Shown in pieces: positions 8,192 to 16,973 of a DNA stretch of 39,000 bases. The notes below the pieces were generated by a model, which saw only the letters and a list, made by a program, of their open reading frames with translations, made no database searches and was not told where the DNA came from. The stretch is taken from positions 1-39,000 of the forward strand of contig JBOHPP010000242.1 of assembly GCA_050731755.1 (NCBI GenBank). Reading direction: 5' to 3'. The translations under genes were made by a program, and so were the position numbers. Position 1 is the stretch's first letter. Each line of letters starts with the position of its first letter. This stretch comes from JBOHPP01 sp050731755. Its GTDB lineage: Bacteria; Methylomirabilota; Methylomirabilia; Rokubacteriales; CSP1-6.

Positions 8192-8974
8192 ATGATCATC
8201 GACACGCACTGCCACCTCCACGATGCCGCGTTCGCCGACGTCCGGGAGACGCTGCGCACCGCGCTGGCCCACGACGTCTGGGGGGTGATCGCCGTGGGCG
8301 GCGACCCCGACACCAATGCGCGGACCCTGGCCGCGGCGGCCGCGAACCCCAAGGGCGTGTGGGCGGCGCTGGGTTTCCATCCCGACTGGGGTCTGGGCGA
8401 CGCCGTCCTGGATCGGGTGGAGCAACAGATCCAGGCTCATCACGCGCACATCGTGGCGCTGGGGGAGGTGGGGTTGCCGTGGTACTCGCTGACCGGCGCC
8501 GCCCATCCGCCGGAACTCATGGCGCGGGGCCGCGATCATCTGGACCGGCTTCTCGGCCTGGCCGCGCGCTACGACCTGCCCGTTTCGCTCCACGCCCCCC
8601 ACGGGGCGGCCCCGGCGGCGCTGGAGGCGCTGCGGCGCCACGGGATCGAGCGGGCGGTGTTCCACTGGCACAAGGCGGCGGAAGACGTGACCCGCGCGAT
8701 CCTCGATGCCGGCTACCTCGTGTCGGTCACGCCGGAGGTCGTCTACCGGGAGCGAGACCGCCAGCTGGTGGCGGCGGTGCCGCTGGAAGCGCTCCTGGTC
8801 GAGAGCGATGCGCCGTGGCGCTACGAGGGCGAGTTCGAGGGCCTACCCTCGGGCCCCTGGTTCGCCGCGCGGGTGGCCGAGGAGGTCGCCAAGATCAAGC
8901 GGCTTCCGGTGGACGACGTCATGTTCCAGCTGTCGGAGAACGCCTGCCGCCTCTTCGACCTGATCTGGAGCTGA
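8192..8974 (+). CDS. TatD family metal-dependent hydrolase
   Basis: 260-residue amidohydrolase-fold protein of the TatD family (deoxyribonuclease/hydrolase). Metal ligands are recognisable: DTHCHLHD at the N-terminus, ALGEVGLPWY (Glu), SLHAPH, VFHWHKA and the final ESDAPW (Asp). ATG 8192 has a strong GGGAGGA site at 8181-8187 and begins directly at the first metal-binding strand. It lies 14 nt after pmbA in the same direction. Substrate (DNA, peptide or other) is not determinable. Confidence 0.88.
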   Translation: MIIDTHCHLHDAAFADVRETLRTALAHDVWGVIAVGGDPDTNARTLAAAAANPKGVWAALGFHPDWGLGDAVLDRVEQQIQAHHAHIVALGEVGLPWYSLTGAAHPPELMARGRDHLDRLLGLAARYDLPVSLHAPHGAAPAALEALRRHGIERAVFHWHKAAEDVTRAILDAGYLVSVTPEVVYRERDRQLVAAVPLEALLVESDAPWRYEGEFEGLPSGPWFAARVAEEVAKIKRLPVDDVMFQLSENACRLFDLIWS

Positions 8975-8998
8975 TCCCGCGGCCGGACCGGCGTCGTC

Positions 8999-9589
8999 TC
9001 AGACGGCGTACGGCGACAGGGCGCGGTACGGCCGGGGCCGCGCCTCTTCCGGGCAGTAGACGTAACGCTCCGGCTCGGCCTCCAGCCAGGGTGTCACCTC
9101 CGGCAGCAGCGACTCCACACTGAACGGGCTCGGCCACGCCCACTGCAGCGCCCGCCGCTCGTGCACGGCGGCCAGCAGCGCGCTGATCCGCGGCTGTTCC
9201 AGAGAGCGGGCGAGCAGAAGATAGCCCGGCTGGTACGCGCTCACCGCGCGCTCGACCCAGTGGGCCAGCGTGGCAATAACTCGGGCGGCGCTGCCGCCGC
9301 CGGCGGTGAAGAGGACCAGGGCCAGGGTCGAGGCGTCGAGGGGCACCCGGCGGAACTCGCGCACGACGACGAGGGTGTGGGTCTCCGAGGCCATCAGCGG
9401 GATCGGCTCCCCGCCGGCGTCGCGCACGCAGTAGAGCGCGAAGCGCTCGGGATCCGTCGCGCTGCGGAACCGGGATCGCACGTGCGGTCCGGCGCCCAGC
9501 GCATCATCGATCTCCCACGGCGTCGTCCCCTCGAGCGCCGTTCGGTACAGACGCAGATCGCGAACCCAGAGTGGACGGATACGGTGCAT
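8999..9589 (-). CDS. Hypothetical protein, 196 aa
   Basis: I do not recognise this protein. From ATG 9589 it is 196 residues, soluble, without signal peptide or membrane segment. It is rich in Arg, Leu and aromatic residues, with a VVVREFRRVPLD segment, a Gly-rich LFTAGGGSAAR turn and a Pro/Glu-rich C-terminus. An in-frame GTG at 9718 would add 43 residues, but that part is low in coding character and overlaps the palindrome shared with the next promoter. It converges with tatD (24-nt gap) and diverges from the HlyD-type gene. Confidence 0.6.
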   Translation of the reverse strand: MHRIRPLWVRDLRLYRTALEGTTPWEIDDALGAGPHVRSRFRSATDPERFALYCVRDAGGEPIPLMASETHTLVVVREFRRVPLDASTLALVLFTAGGGSAARVIATLAHWVERAVSAYQPGYLLLARSLEQPRISALLAAVHERRALQWAWPSPFSVESLLPEVTPWLEAEPERYVYCPEEARPRPYRALSPYAV

Positions 9590-9713
9590 GGGCGATGGGT
9601 TCAAGCAACCGGCGTGCCGAAGCCGGTATCTCGATAACGTGCCCCGGGAACCCTTGGTTTCCGAGGCCTGTGACACGTCGTCGCCGCGTGGAGGCGCGGA
9701 CAGATTTTCAATC

Positions 9714-9750
9714 GTCACGCCCGCCGACGTCGATCTGTCACCGGCGTGAC
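9714..9750. promoter_or_regulatory. Perfect 8-bp inverted repeat upstream of the HlyD-type gene
   Basis: GTCACGCC (9714-9721) and GGCGTGAC (9743-9750) are exact inverted copies separated by 21 nt, so half-site centres are about 29 nt apart. The pair ends 32 nt before the HlyD-type start, and a possible -10-like TGTGCT lies between. Spacing fits a regulator contacting two turns apart, or operator pairing. The bound regulator is unknown. The 9590-9713 stretch holds no other gene I can support. Confidence 0.4.
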
Positions 9751-9782
9751 AACTCTTCCACCTCTGTGCTAGGAGTGGGATC

Positions 9783-11057
9783 GTGAACCGCCGCGCGGTC
9801 GTGATCCTGGCTAGCCTCGTCGCGCTGGTGGCCGTCGGCTGGGCCGGCTACGCCTGGTATCGGTCACGCCTGACGGTGGTCACCGACGACGCCTACATCG
9901 AGGGCGCGGTGGCCCCGGTGAGCGCCAAGGTTCCCGGCCAGGTCGTGGAGGTTCTCGTCCGCGACAACGAACAGGTGGTGGCCGGGCAGGTGCTGGTACG
10001 CCTCGACGCCCGCGACTGGCAGGCCAAGGCGGAGCAGGGCCGGGCCGCCGTGCTCATCGCCGAGCGGCGCTATCAGGCGGCCGTGGCCCGGGTGGGGCTG
10101 GGCCGCGAGATGGCGGCCAGCCAGCAAACCCAGGCCCAGGCCGCGACCATCCGGGCCGAAGCGGCCCACGAATCGGCGGCCCACATGCTCGAGTCCAGCC
10201 GCGCCGCCGCGCATGGGCGGCGGGCCGCGCTGGCCTCGGCCGTCGCCGAGCGGGACCGGGCGCGGGCCTTCCACGATCGCGCCGCCCAGGATCTCGCGCG
10301 GGCCCGCGAACTGTACACGCGCGAGCTGGTGGCTCGCCAGTTCGTCGACCACGCCGAGGTGGAGGCGCGCGCCGCCGAGGCCCAGGTCACCGTGGCCGAG
10401 GAGCGCCGGACCCAGGCCCAGCGCGATCTGGAGACGGCCGAGGCCGACGCGCGCATGCGAGAGGCGGGCTTCGAGCCCCAGCAGATCGGGCTCCGGACCG
10501 CGCAGGCGCGGGCCGTCGACGCGCGCGCCCAGGCGATGCAGGCCGAAGCTCTGACTCAGGAGGTCCGCGTGCGCGAGGCCGAACGCGACCTGACCCGGGC
10601 GCAGCTCAAGGAGGCGGAGGCCGACCTCGCCCTGGCGTTGCTCAACCTCGAGTACACCGTCGTGCGCGCGCCGCTGGGTGGCGTGGTCACGCGCAAGTCG
10701 GTCGAGGTCGGCCAGGTGGCGCAGCCCGGCCAGCTCCTGCTGGCGGTGGTCGCCCTCAGCGACATGTGGGTGGTGGCCAACTACAAAGAGACCCAGCTGC
10801 GCCGCGTGCGGCCGGGGATGCGGGCCGAGATCGTCGTCGACACCTTCCCCGACCGCGTCTACGCCGGAACCGTGGAGTCGATCAGCGCGGGAACCGGCTC
10901 GCGCTTCTCACTGTTACCGCCGGAGAACGCCAGCGGCAACTGGGTGAAGGTCGTTCAGCGCATTCCGGTGAAGATCGTGCTCGACGGCGGAGAGCCCGGT
11001 AATCCGCACACGCTGCGGGCGGGAATGTCGGTGGCGGTGACGATCCACCTGCGTTGA
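9783..11057 (+). CDS. HlyD/EmrA-family membrane-fusion (adaptor) protein
   Basis: 424 residues. One N-terminal membrane helix (about residues 5-25) is followed by the typical TDDAYIEG motif, a lipoyl-like half (PGQVVEVLVRDNEQV), a long Ala/Glu/Arg-rich coiled-coil hairpin (about 90-290), the second lipoyl half (VRAPLGGVVTRKSVEVGQVA) and a beta-barrel domain (MWVVANYKETQLRRVRPG). This is the periplasmic adaptor of an EmrAB- or type I-like efflux system. GTG 9783 has a GGAG site 7 nt upstream. No matching EmrB/MFS, ABC or TolC gene lies nearby, so the partner pump must be elsewhere. Confidence 0.9.
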   Translation: MNRRAVVILASLVALVAVGWAGYAWYRSRLTVVTDDAYIEGAVAPVSAKVPGQVVEVLVRDNEQVVAGQVLVRLDARDWQAKAEQGRAAVLIAERRYQAAVARVGLGREMAASQQTQAQAATIRAEAAHESAAHMLESSRAAAHGRRAALASAVAERDRARAFHDRAAQDLARARELYTRELVARQFVDHAEVEARAAEAQVTVAEERRTQAQRDLETAEADARMREAGFEPQQIGLRTAQARAVDARAQAMQAEALTQEVRVREAERDLTRAQLKEAEADLALALLNLEYTVVRAPLGGVVTRKSVEVGQVAQPGQLLLAVVALSDMWVVANYKETQLRRVRPGMRAEIVVDTFPDRVYAGTVESISAGTGSRFSLLPPENASGNWVKVVQRIPVKIVLDGGEPGNPHTLRAGMSVAVTIHLR

Positions 11058-11137
11058 AGTTGGAGGGAGGCCAGCGACCGCTGTAACAAGTACACCAGGC
11101 TTCGGTAATTTCTTCTCCATAACTGGGAAATTCGCTT

Positions 11138-11155
11138 CTTCCGCTGTCGCGGAAG
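11138..11155. promoter_or_regulatory. Intergenic palindromes before the sensor kinase
   Basis: In the 136-nt gap 11058-11193, CTTCCGC-tgtc-GCGGAAG (11138-11155) is a perfect 7-bp inverted repeat. An AT-rich 6-bp pair AATTTC (11107-11112) and GAAATT (11127-11132) lies just upstream. No U-tract follows, so an operator or leader hairpin is more likely than a terminator. No clear -35/-10 pair could be assigned. Confidence 0.35.
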
Positions 11156-11193
11156 CCCGCGCAGTGCTAGCATCGAGCGCGAGACTGCGCCGC

Positions 11194-12738
11194 ATGCCTG
11201 AGCCGCCGATCGAGATCTTTTACCGTCTCGCCAACGTCCTGCTCGGCGTCTCTGTACTCACGGCGGCCGCTTTCATCGTCGTCGAGATCGGACGCCGCCC
11301 GACGAGCCGCCGCGAGCCGTTGGGCATCGTCGTGTGCGTGCTGTTCCTCACCATCGGCCTGAGGGCGATCCTGCGCGCCTTCGTGGGCGAGCTGGCGTTG
11401 GCCCGGGTGGATCTGGTGTGGACGGTGGTCGCGGTGGACGGGCTGGCCGCGATCACCGCGGTGGCGCTGCTGGCGCTGCGCCGCCGCTACGCGCTCTTCA
11501 TCGAGACGGCGACGGTCGTGCGCGAATACGAGACGGAGTACGCGGCCAAGGCCCAGGAGGCCCGCTCGCTGGCCCAGGTCAACGAGGAGCTGCGACGACT
11601 GGACGAGCTCAAGTCGGAGTTCCTGGCCATGGTCAGCCACGAGCTGCGGACGCCGCTGACCGCGATCGTCGGGTACAGCCGGCTTCTCCTTCGCCAGATG
11701 CACGGGCCGCTCAACGCCCGCCAGATCGAGCACCAGGAGGCCATCTTCCGGAGCGCCCAGCGGCTGACCGACCTCATCAACGACCTGCTCGATGTCTCGC
11801 GCCTGGAAGCCGCGCGGGTGGAGCTGCACCCGCGACCCACCGACGCCCGGCAGGTGGTCGATCACGTGATGGGCGTCGTCAGGGTCGCCGCCCACGCCAA
11901 GCAGATCCGGCTGGCCAACGAGCTGGACAGCGCGCTGCCGCAGGTCCAGGCTGATCCCACCCGTCTTCACCAGATCCTCGTCAACCTGCTGGGCAACGCC
12001 ATCAAGTTCACGCCGGCCGGCGGCGCCGTCCGCGTGCGCGGCGGACGCCACAACAGCCAGGTCTGGATCGCGGTGGAGGACACCGGCGTGGGCATCGCCG
12101 TCGAGGAACTGGCCCGGATCTGGGATCCCTTCTACCAGGTGGAGTCGCCCATGCGCCGGAGTCACGGCGGTTCGGGGCTGGGCCTGGCCATCGTGCGGCG
12201 TCTGGTGGAGCTGCACGGCGGCGTGGTGCGGGCGGAGAGCGAAGGCGAGAACCGGGGCAGCCGCTTCAGCTTCACCCTGCCCGTCGCCACCAAGCCCGCC
12301 GTCGCCGAGAGCGTCCCCGAGCCGGAGCCGAACATCGAGCCGATGCTGGCCGGCCGCGAGGTGCTGATCGTCGAGGACGACGAGGCCAGTCAGGCCCTCA
12401 TGCGGGCGGTGGTCGAGGATACGCTGGGCGGGCGGACTCGCGTGTGCTCGGACGGCGAGGAGGCCGTCAAGGAGGCCACGAGCCGTCCGCCAGCGCTGAT
12501 CCTGCTCGACCTCATGCTGCCGCGACTGTCCGGGTGGGAGGTGGCGCGCCGGCTGCGCCAGCAACCGTCCACCCGCGGCCTGCCCATCATCGCGGTCTCG
12601 GCGCTGGCCCGTCCCCAGGAGCGCGAGGCCGCGCTCCACGCCGGTTGTGACGCGTACCTCAGCAAACCCTTCCTCCCCGACGAGTTGGCGCGGGTCGTGA
12701 CGACGACCCTGCTCGGCGAGACGGTGGCCGCCCGATGA
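11194..12738 (+). CDS. Membrane sensor histidine kinase with C-terminal receiver domain
   Basis: 514 residues from ATG 11194 (an in-frame GTG at 11164 would add ten). Three hydrophobic segments occupy about residues 7-120, followed by a coiled-coil linker. HisKA has SHELRTPL with phospho-acceptor His149; HATPase has NLLGNAIKFTP (N box), EDTGVGI (G1) and GGSGLGLAI (G2). A proline/glutamate linker leads to a receiver domain with VLIVEDDEA, phospho-Asp439 in LLDLMLP and the conserved LSKPF lysine. As a hybrid kinase it likely starts a phosphorelay. The stop overlaps the start of the next kinase gene (ATGA), so both are made together. Confidence 0.92.
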   Translation: MPEPPIEIFYRLANVLLGVSVLTAAAFIVVEIGRRPTSRREPLGIVVCVLFLTIGLRAILRAFVGELALARVDLVWTVVAVDGLAAITAVALLALRRRYALFIETATVVREYETEYAAKAQEARSLAQVNEELRRLDELKSEFLAMVSHELRTPLTAIVGYSRLLLRQMHGPLNARQIEHQEAIFRSAQRLTDLINDLLDVSRLEAARVELHPRPTDARQVVDHVMGVVRVAAHAKQIRLANELDSALPQVQADPTRLHQILVNLLGNAIKFTPAGGAVRVRGGRHNSQVWIAVEDTGVGIAVEELARIWDPFYQVESPMRRSHGGSGLGLAIVRRLVELHGGVVRAESEGENRGSRFSFTLPVATKPAVAESVPEPEPNIEPMLAGREVLIVEDDEASQALMRAVVEDTLGGRTRVCSDGEEAVKEATSRPPALILLDLMLPRLSGWEVARRLRQQPSTRGLPIIAVSALARPQEREAALHAGCDAYLSKPFLPDELARVVTTTLLGETVAAR

Positions 12739-15080
12739 CCGACGAGTCGCCACGCGTGCTCGTCGTCGAGGACAACCGGGACACCTCCGCACTGCTGCGG
12801 GACCTGCTGGAGGCCGAGGGCTATCGCGTCGACTCGGTGGCCACCGGCGAGGCCTTGTTCGACACGCTGGAGGCCGCGCCCGACATCGACCTGCTGGTGC
12901 TGGACCTCATGCTGCCGGGCATGAGCGGCTACGAGGTGATCGAGCGCCTGCGCGCCGAGACGCACCTCGCTCCGATCCCGATTTTAGTATTGAGCGCGCT
13001 GAGCAGCGCATCGGCGCGGGTGCGCGGGCTGCGCGACGGGGCCGACGACTACATGACCAAGCCGTTCCTGCCCGAGGAACTGGTGGCCCGCGCCCGCACG
13101 CTGGTGACGACTCGGCTGCTCGAGCGGCGCACCCAGGAGATCGGAGCGTTGTGGCGGATCGCCCAGGCCAGCCTGACGGCGTCCACTCCCGACGCGCTGT
13201 TGCAGAAAGTGGTCGAGATCGTCGCCGAGGTGGTGGAGGCTGACGCCGCCGTCATCCTGCTCGCCGACGAGAAGCGCGGCGAGCTGCGGGTCCGGGCCGC
13301 CGTCGGCCTGGACGGCGACCTCGATGGCCTGGCGGTGCCGCTGGGGGAGGGCGCCAGCGGGCTGGCCCTGCGCGAGCGCGCGCCGGTGCTGATCCCCGAT
13401 GCTGCCGGGTCCGACCCTCGCGGGCGCAGCTCAGTTCTGAGGAAGGGCGGCTTCCGTTCGCTCGTCGCCGCGCCGCTCGTCGTAGGCCAGACGCCCCTGG
13501 GGGTCATCGAGGTGGCCCGCCGCCGGCGGCCCATCGATCAGCGCGCCGACCGGCTCCTGCGCATCGTGGCCGACAGCGCGGCGGTGGCCCTCGAGCACGT
13601 TCGGCTGGAGAGCGAGGCGCGGGAGCTGGCCGACGTGGTGCGGCGCATCGGCGAGGGCGTGGTGGTCGCCGACGCCGACGACCGCGTCACCTTCGCCAAC
13701 CGGGCGTTCGCGGAGATGGTGGGAGCCGGCGAGGCCATCGCCGGGAGACGGTGGACGGAGTTCCTGGCCGCCGCCCAGGATCTGGGAGCGCTCGGCGCCC
13801 AGCTTCGCCAGCCGGCCTTCGACGGCGAAGTGCTGCTGCTGACCCGCGACGGCGAGCCGCGCCCGGTGCACCTGGCGCTGGCCACCGTGGAGTTGGCGGG
13901 CGGCGGCGTGCAGCGTATCGGCGTGTTCCGCGATGTGTCGCGAGAGCACGAGCTGCGCTTCCGCGTCATCCGCGAGCAGAAGTTCCGGACGCTCGGCTCG
14001 CTGGCCGCCGGGGTGGCTCACAACATCAACAACCGGCTGACGCCCGTGCTGGGCTGGACCGAGATGCTGCTCGAGCGTCTGGCCGCCGGCGAGGGGATCG
14101 AGCCGGGCGAGCTGGGCCACGCGCTGCAGGTGATCCACCAGGGCGCCGGCGACAGCGTGGGTACGGTGCGCCGGCTGCAGGAGTACGCGCGGCCGGCTCG
14201 GGTCAAGGGGCCCGAAGCCGTCCAGCTTCGCGAGGTCGTTGAGCAGCTGCTGGCCCTGACCCGACCCCAGTGGGACAACGAAGCGGCGCGACGAGGTGTG
14301 CGCTACGAGATCGATCTGCGCATCGAGCCGGCCCCCTCCATCCTGGCCGTGGCCAGCGAGATCCGCGAAGCCCTCCTCAACATCCTCGAAAATGCCTTCG
14401 CGGCGATGTCCGACGGCGGGCGACTCACCATTGAGGTCCGGGGGCGCGACGACGAGGCGATCGTGGTCATCTCCGATACCGGCCGGGGGATGAGCCCCGA
14501 GGTGCAGCGGCTCGCCTTCGAGCCGTTCTTCACGACGCGGGCCAGCGAGGGCGGCAGCGGGCTGGGCTTGTCGCTGGCCCAGGAGATCGTCCAGCGCTAC
14601 GGGGGGCGGATCACCCTGAGCAGCCGCGTCGGCGTGGGCACCACGTTCACGCTGGCCTTCCCCGCCGTGGCCACGGAGACGGCGCGCGGGCCCGTCTTCC
14701 TGCCCGTCCTCGAGCCGCTTCGCATCCTGGCCGTGGAGGACGAGCCGGAGGTGCTCGATCTGCTGCGGGCCATGCTGGCCCATGCCGGACACACCGTCTT
14801 CAGCGCGGTCTCAGGACGTGAGGGGCGGGACCTGTTCAGCCGCGAGGTGGTCGATCTGGTCATCACCGACCTGGGCATGCCGGGCATGACCGGCCTGGCG
14901 CTGGCCGCCGAGCTCAAGCGTCAACGCGCGATTCCGATCGTGCTGCTGACCGGCTGGGCCGACGAGCTGGATCGCGACGCCCTGCCCAGCGTCGACGTCG
15001 TCCTGGCCAAACCGTTCTCGCGCGAGCGGCTCTTCGACGCCATGGCCCGTGCCGTCCCCGACCGCGTTCGCTCGTCCTAG
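12735..15080 (+). CDS. REC-GAF-PAS-HisKA-HATPase-REC hybrid kinase
   Basis: 781 residues, soluble. Domain order: receiver 1 (residues about 5-125, Asp57 in LVLDLMLPG, YMTKPFLP), GAF (about 145-295), PAS (about 300-405), HisKA with His429 in GVAHNINNRLTP, HATPase (NILENAFAAM, SDTGRGMS, GGSGLGLSLAQ) and receiver 2 (Asp712 in VITDLGMPGM, VLAKPF). Receivers flank the kinase on both sides. The N-terminal receiver may take phosphate from the upstream membrane kinase, making the pair a two-step relay. No DNA-binding domain exists in either protein, so the final output regulator lies elsewhere. Confidence 0.92.
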   Translation: MTDESPRVLVVEDNRDTSALLRDLLEAEGYRVDSVATGEALFDTLEAAPDIDLLVLDLMLPGMSGYEVIERLRAETHLAPIPILVLSALSSASARVRGLRDGADDYMTKPFLPEELVARARTLVTTRLLERRTQEIGALWRIAQASLTASTPDALLQKVVEIVAEVVEADAAVILLADEKRGELRVRAAVGLDGDLDGLAVPLGEGASGLALRERAPVLIPDAAGSDPRGRSSVLRKGGFRSLVAAPLVVGQTPLGVIEVARRRRPIDQRADRLLRIVADSAAVALEHVRLESEARELADVVRRIGEGVVVADADDRVTFANRAFAEMVGAGEAIAGRRWTEFLAAAQDLGALGAQLRQPAFDGEVLLLTRDGEPRPVHLALATVELAGGGVQRIGVFRDVSREHELRFRVIREQKFRTLGSLAAGVAHNINNRLTPVLGWTEMLLERLAAGEGIEPGELGHALQVIHQGAGDSVGTVRRLQEYARPARVKGPEAVQLREVVEQLLALTRPQWDNEAARRGVRYEIDLRIEPAPSILAVASEIREALLNILENAFAAMSDGGRLTIEVRGRDDEAIVVISDTGRGMSPEVQRLAFEPFFTTRASEGGSGLGLSLAQEIVQRYGGRITLSSRVGVGTTFTLAFPAVATETARGPVFLPVLEPLRILAVEDEPEVLDLLRAMLAHAGHTVFSAVSGREGRDLFSREVVDLVITDLGMPGMTGLALAAELKRQRAIPIVLLTGWADELDRDALPSVDVVLAKPFSRERLFDAMARAVPDRVRSS

Positions 15081-15121
15081 CCTGAATTATTCCCGAACGC
15101 CGGTCACGAATAACTCAGGCT
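15079..15121. terminator. Long inverted repeat between convergent genes
   Basis: AGCCTGAATTATTC (15079-15092) pairs with GAATAACTCAGGCT (15108-15121): 13 of 14 positions complementary, 15-nt loop. It begins in the stop codon of the hybrid kinase and ends 12 nt before the end of the facing gene, so it may terminate transcription from both sides. It has no U-tract. Its AT-rich arms are unusual for this genome. Confidence 0.5.
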
Positions 15122-15132
15122 CGTCCTCGCGC

Positions 15133-16191
15133 TCAGCCGGCCGGGTTCGGCGGGACGATGGGCTTGAACACCAATCGCGTGGGAGCGTTGGGGAAGGACC
15201 AGCCGGGGACGATCGCGGTGAAGCGCCCGGCCGTGCCGCCCGCCACCAGCACCTTGAGATTTTCCGGTGCGCGGAACTTCGGGATCAGTGTCTCGTCCCG
15301 GTCTGGATCGGCAAAGGCGGCCAGCACGCTCTCGGGGAGCCCTTCGCCGCCGTCCCGGCCGGGCACGAGATCCTTGACGGGTTTGCGCAGGCGCTGCCAC
15401 AGGAACTCGCGGATCCCCGCCTTCGTCCAGCCTTCCCCGGCGATGACGCGAGCGTGCTCGGGCGACAGCACCACCAGCGTGTCGCCCAGGCCCATCGTCT
15501 TGTGGTTGCCGATGACCTCCATGGCGCGGGCCACGGTGACGAGCACGTCTTCGGCCGTTCGGCTGCGAGACGCCGTCACGATCAGCAGTGGCTCACCGGC
15601 GAAGGCGGCGACGGTGCTGTCGGTCGGCGCGAAGCCGTGCTCGACGTGCAGGGGCTCCCACGGATTCGCCTCTTCGTACTCGCCGATGCAGTACGAGTAG
15701 CGCCCGGGCTGGCTGAAGGTCGACATGCTGATGGCGCCGGGGCGGGCGCCGCCGACGTTGGCCCAGATCAGACGCAGGGCCCGGCCGATCGTCGCGTTGG
15801 CGCGCCAGCCCGGACCGAAGGCGCCCACGCCACAGTTCACGTCGAGCGCCGCGCGCACGGGCCCGTTGACGACGAAGAGTGGGGCCACCGCGTCCGTGGT
15901 GCCGGAGAGCCCGTGGAGGTCGAAGGCCTCGTCGCACATGGCTTGGACGCCGGCGATCACCACCGGCAGATACTCAGGACGACATCCGGCGGCCACCGCG
16001 TTGATGGCGATCCGCTCCACCGTGGCGCGACCGTAGGCTGGCGGTACCTCCGCGATCAGCTCTTCGCCGCGCCGACCGGCAGCGTCCACGGCCCGGGCCA
16101 CCCGCTCGCGGGTGGGCGGCACCAGCGGCAGCCCGTCGGTGACACCCCGGGCGTAGAGGGCCTCGACCGGATCGTTGTCCTCGTCGGTCAC
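15133..16191 (-). CDS. Conserved protein with DGLPLVPPT and CRPEYLPVV motifs, function unknown
   Basis: 352 residues, soluble. Notable conserved-looking stretches: GVTDGLPLVPPTRERV near the N-terminus, INAVAAGCRPEYLPVVIAG, NCGVGAFGPGWRANATIGRA, and PWEPLHVEHGF. Two cysteines (in AGCRPEY and DVNCGVG) sit in the best-conserved-looking segments. I recall this type of protein from GC-rich environmental bacteria, where it can accompany UGSC-type seleno/cysteine proteins, but I cannot verify that here and assign no function. GTG 16191 overlaps the uppP stop by 4 nt, so it is the third gene of the operon with the FabI-like reductase and UppP. Its C-terminus faces the hybrid kinase. Confidence 0.75.
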   Translation of the reverse strand: MTDEDNDPVEALYARGVTDGLPLVPPTRERVARAVDAAGRRGEELIAEVPPAYGRATVERIAINAVAAGCRPEYLPVVIAGVQAMCDEAFDLHGLSGTTDAVAPLFVVNGPVRAALDVNCGVGAFGPGWRANATIGRALRLIWANVGGARPGAISMSTFSQPGRYSYCIGEYEEANPWEPLHVEHGFAPTDSTVAAFAGEPLLIVTASRSRTAEDVLVTVARAMEVIGNHKTMGLGDTLVVLSPEHARVIAGEGWTKAGIREFLWQRLRKPVKDLVPGRDGGEGLPESVLAAFADPDRDETLIPKFRAPENLKVLVAGGTAGRFTAIVPGWSFPNAPTRLVFKPIVPPNPAG

Positions 16192-16973
16192 CGCAGGGCG
16201 ACGGCGACGATGGCGGCGGCCAGCAGCAGCCGGTAGACGACGAACGGCGTGAGCGATCGACGTTTGAGGTAGGTCACCAGGAACCAGACGGCCGCCCAGC
16301 CGCTGGCGAACGCCGCCGCCACGGCAAGGACGAGGGGACCGGTCTCGGCACGCGCGATATCGTGCTGCACGAGCTGGAGCATTTCGTAGGCCCCGGCAGC
16401 GGCCGTCACCGGTATGCCGAGCAGAAACGAGAAGCGCGCGGCGGTGGCCCGGTCCAGCCCGGCCATGAGGCCGACAGTGATGGTGATACCCGACCGTGAC
16501 GTCCCCGGGATCAGCGCCAGCGCTTGAGCGCCCCCGATGGCCAAGCCCCGGCCCCAGCCCACATGCTCGAGCGGCTCCCGCGCCGCTATCGGCCCTCTGG
16601 CGCGGCGGTCGGCCAGCCACATCACCAGCGCCCAGAACGCGGTGGCCGCGGCGACGCTCAGCGCGCTGCGCAGGTAGAACGCGGTCCAGCGATGCAGGAG
16701 CAGGCCGGCGACCAGAGCGGGCACGGAGGCCGCGACGATGACCAGCCCGACCCGCCACGAGAGCGCGCCGGACAGGAGCGCCCGCAACTCACCACGGAAG
16801 TAGGCGAGCAGCGCGGCCAACGTGCCGAGGTGGACGGCGGCGTCGAAGGCGAGGCCCTGATCGGGCCAGCCGAAGATCCGCGGCACCAGGATCAGGTGGC
16901 CCGAGGAGGACACCGGTAAGAACTCAGTGAGGCCCTGGACGAGCCCCAGCACCACCGCCTGAGCGTACGTCAC
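16188..16973 (-). CDS. uppP: Undecaprenyl-diphosphatase UppP (BacA)
   Basis: 261 residues, polytopic inner-membrane enzyme that dephosphorylates undecaprenyl diphosphate to recycle the lipid carrier for peptidoglycan. Family signatures are near perfect: LGLVQGLTEFLPVSSSGHL at the N-terminus (catalytic Glu and Ser/His loop) and ALIPGTSRSGITIT in the second repeat. About seven hydrophobic segments are visible. GTG 16973 overlaps the upstream reductase stop (GTGA), and its own stop overlaps the next gene in the same way. Confidence 0.95.
   Translation of the reverse strand: MTYAQAVVLGLVQGLTEFLPVSSSGHLILVPRIFGWPDQGLAFDAAVHLGTLAALLAYFRGELRALLSGALSWRVGLVIVAASVPALVAGLLLHRWTAFYLRSALSVAAATAFWALVMWLADRRARGPIAAREPLEHVGWGRGLAIGGAQALALIPGTSRSGITITVGLMAGLDRATAARFSFLLGIPVTAAAGAYEMLQLVQHDIARAETGPLVLAVAAAFASGWAAVWFLVTYLKRRSLTPFVVYRLLLAAAIVAVALR

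Noticed and set aside
8975..8998. UGA at the end of the 8999-9589 gene as another Sec codon
   Set aside because: Sequence past this stop is antisense to tatD and has no family match.
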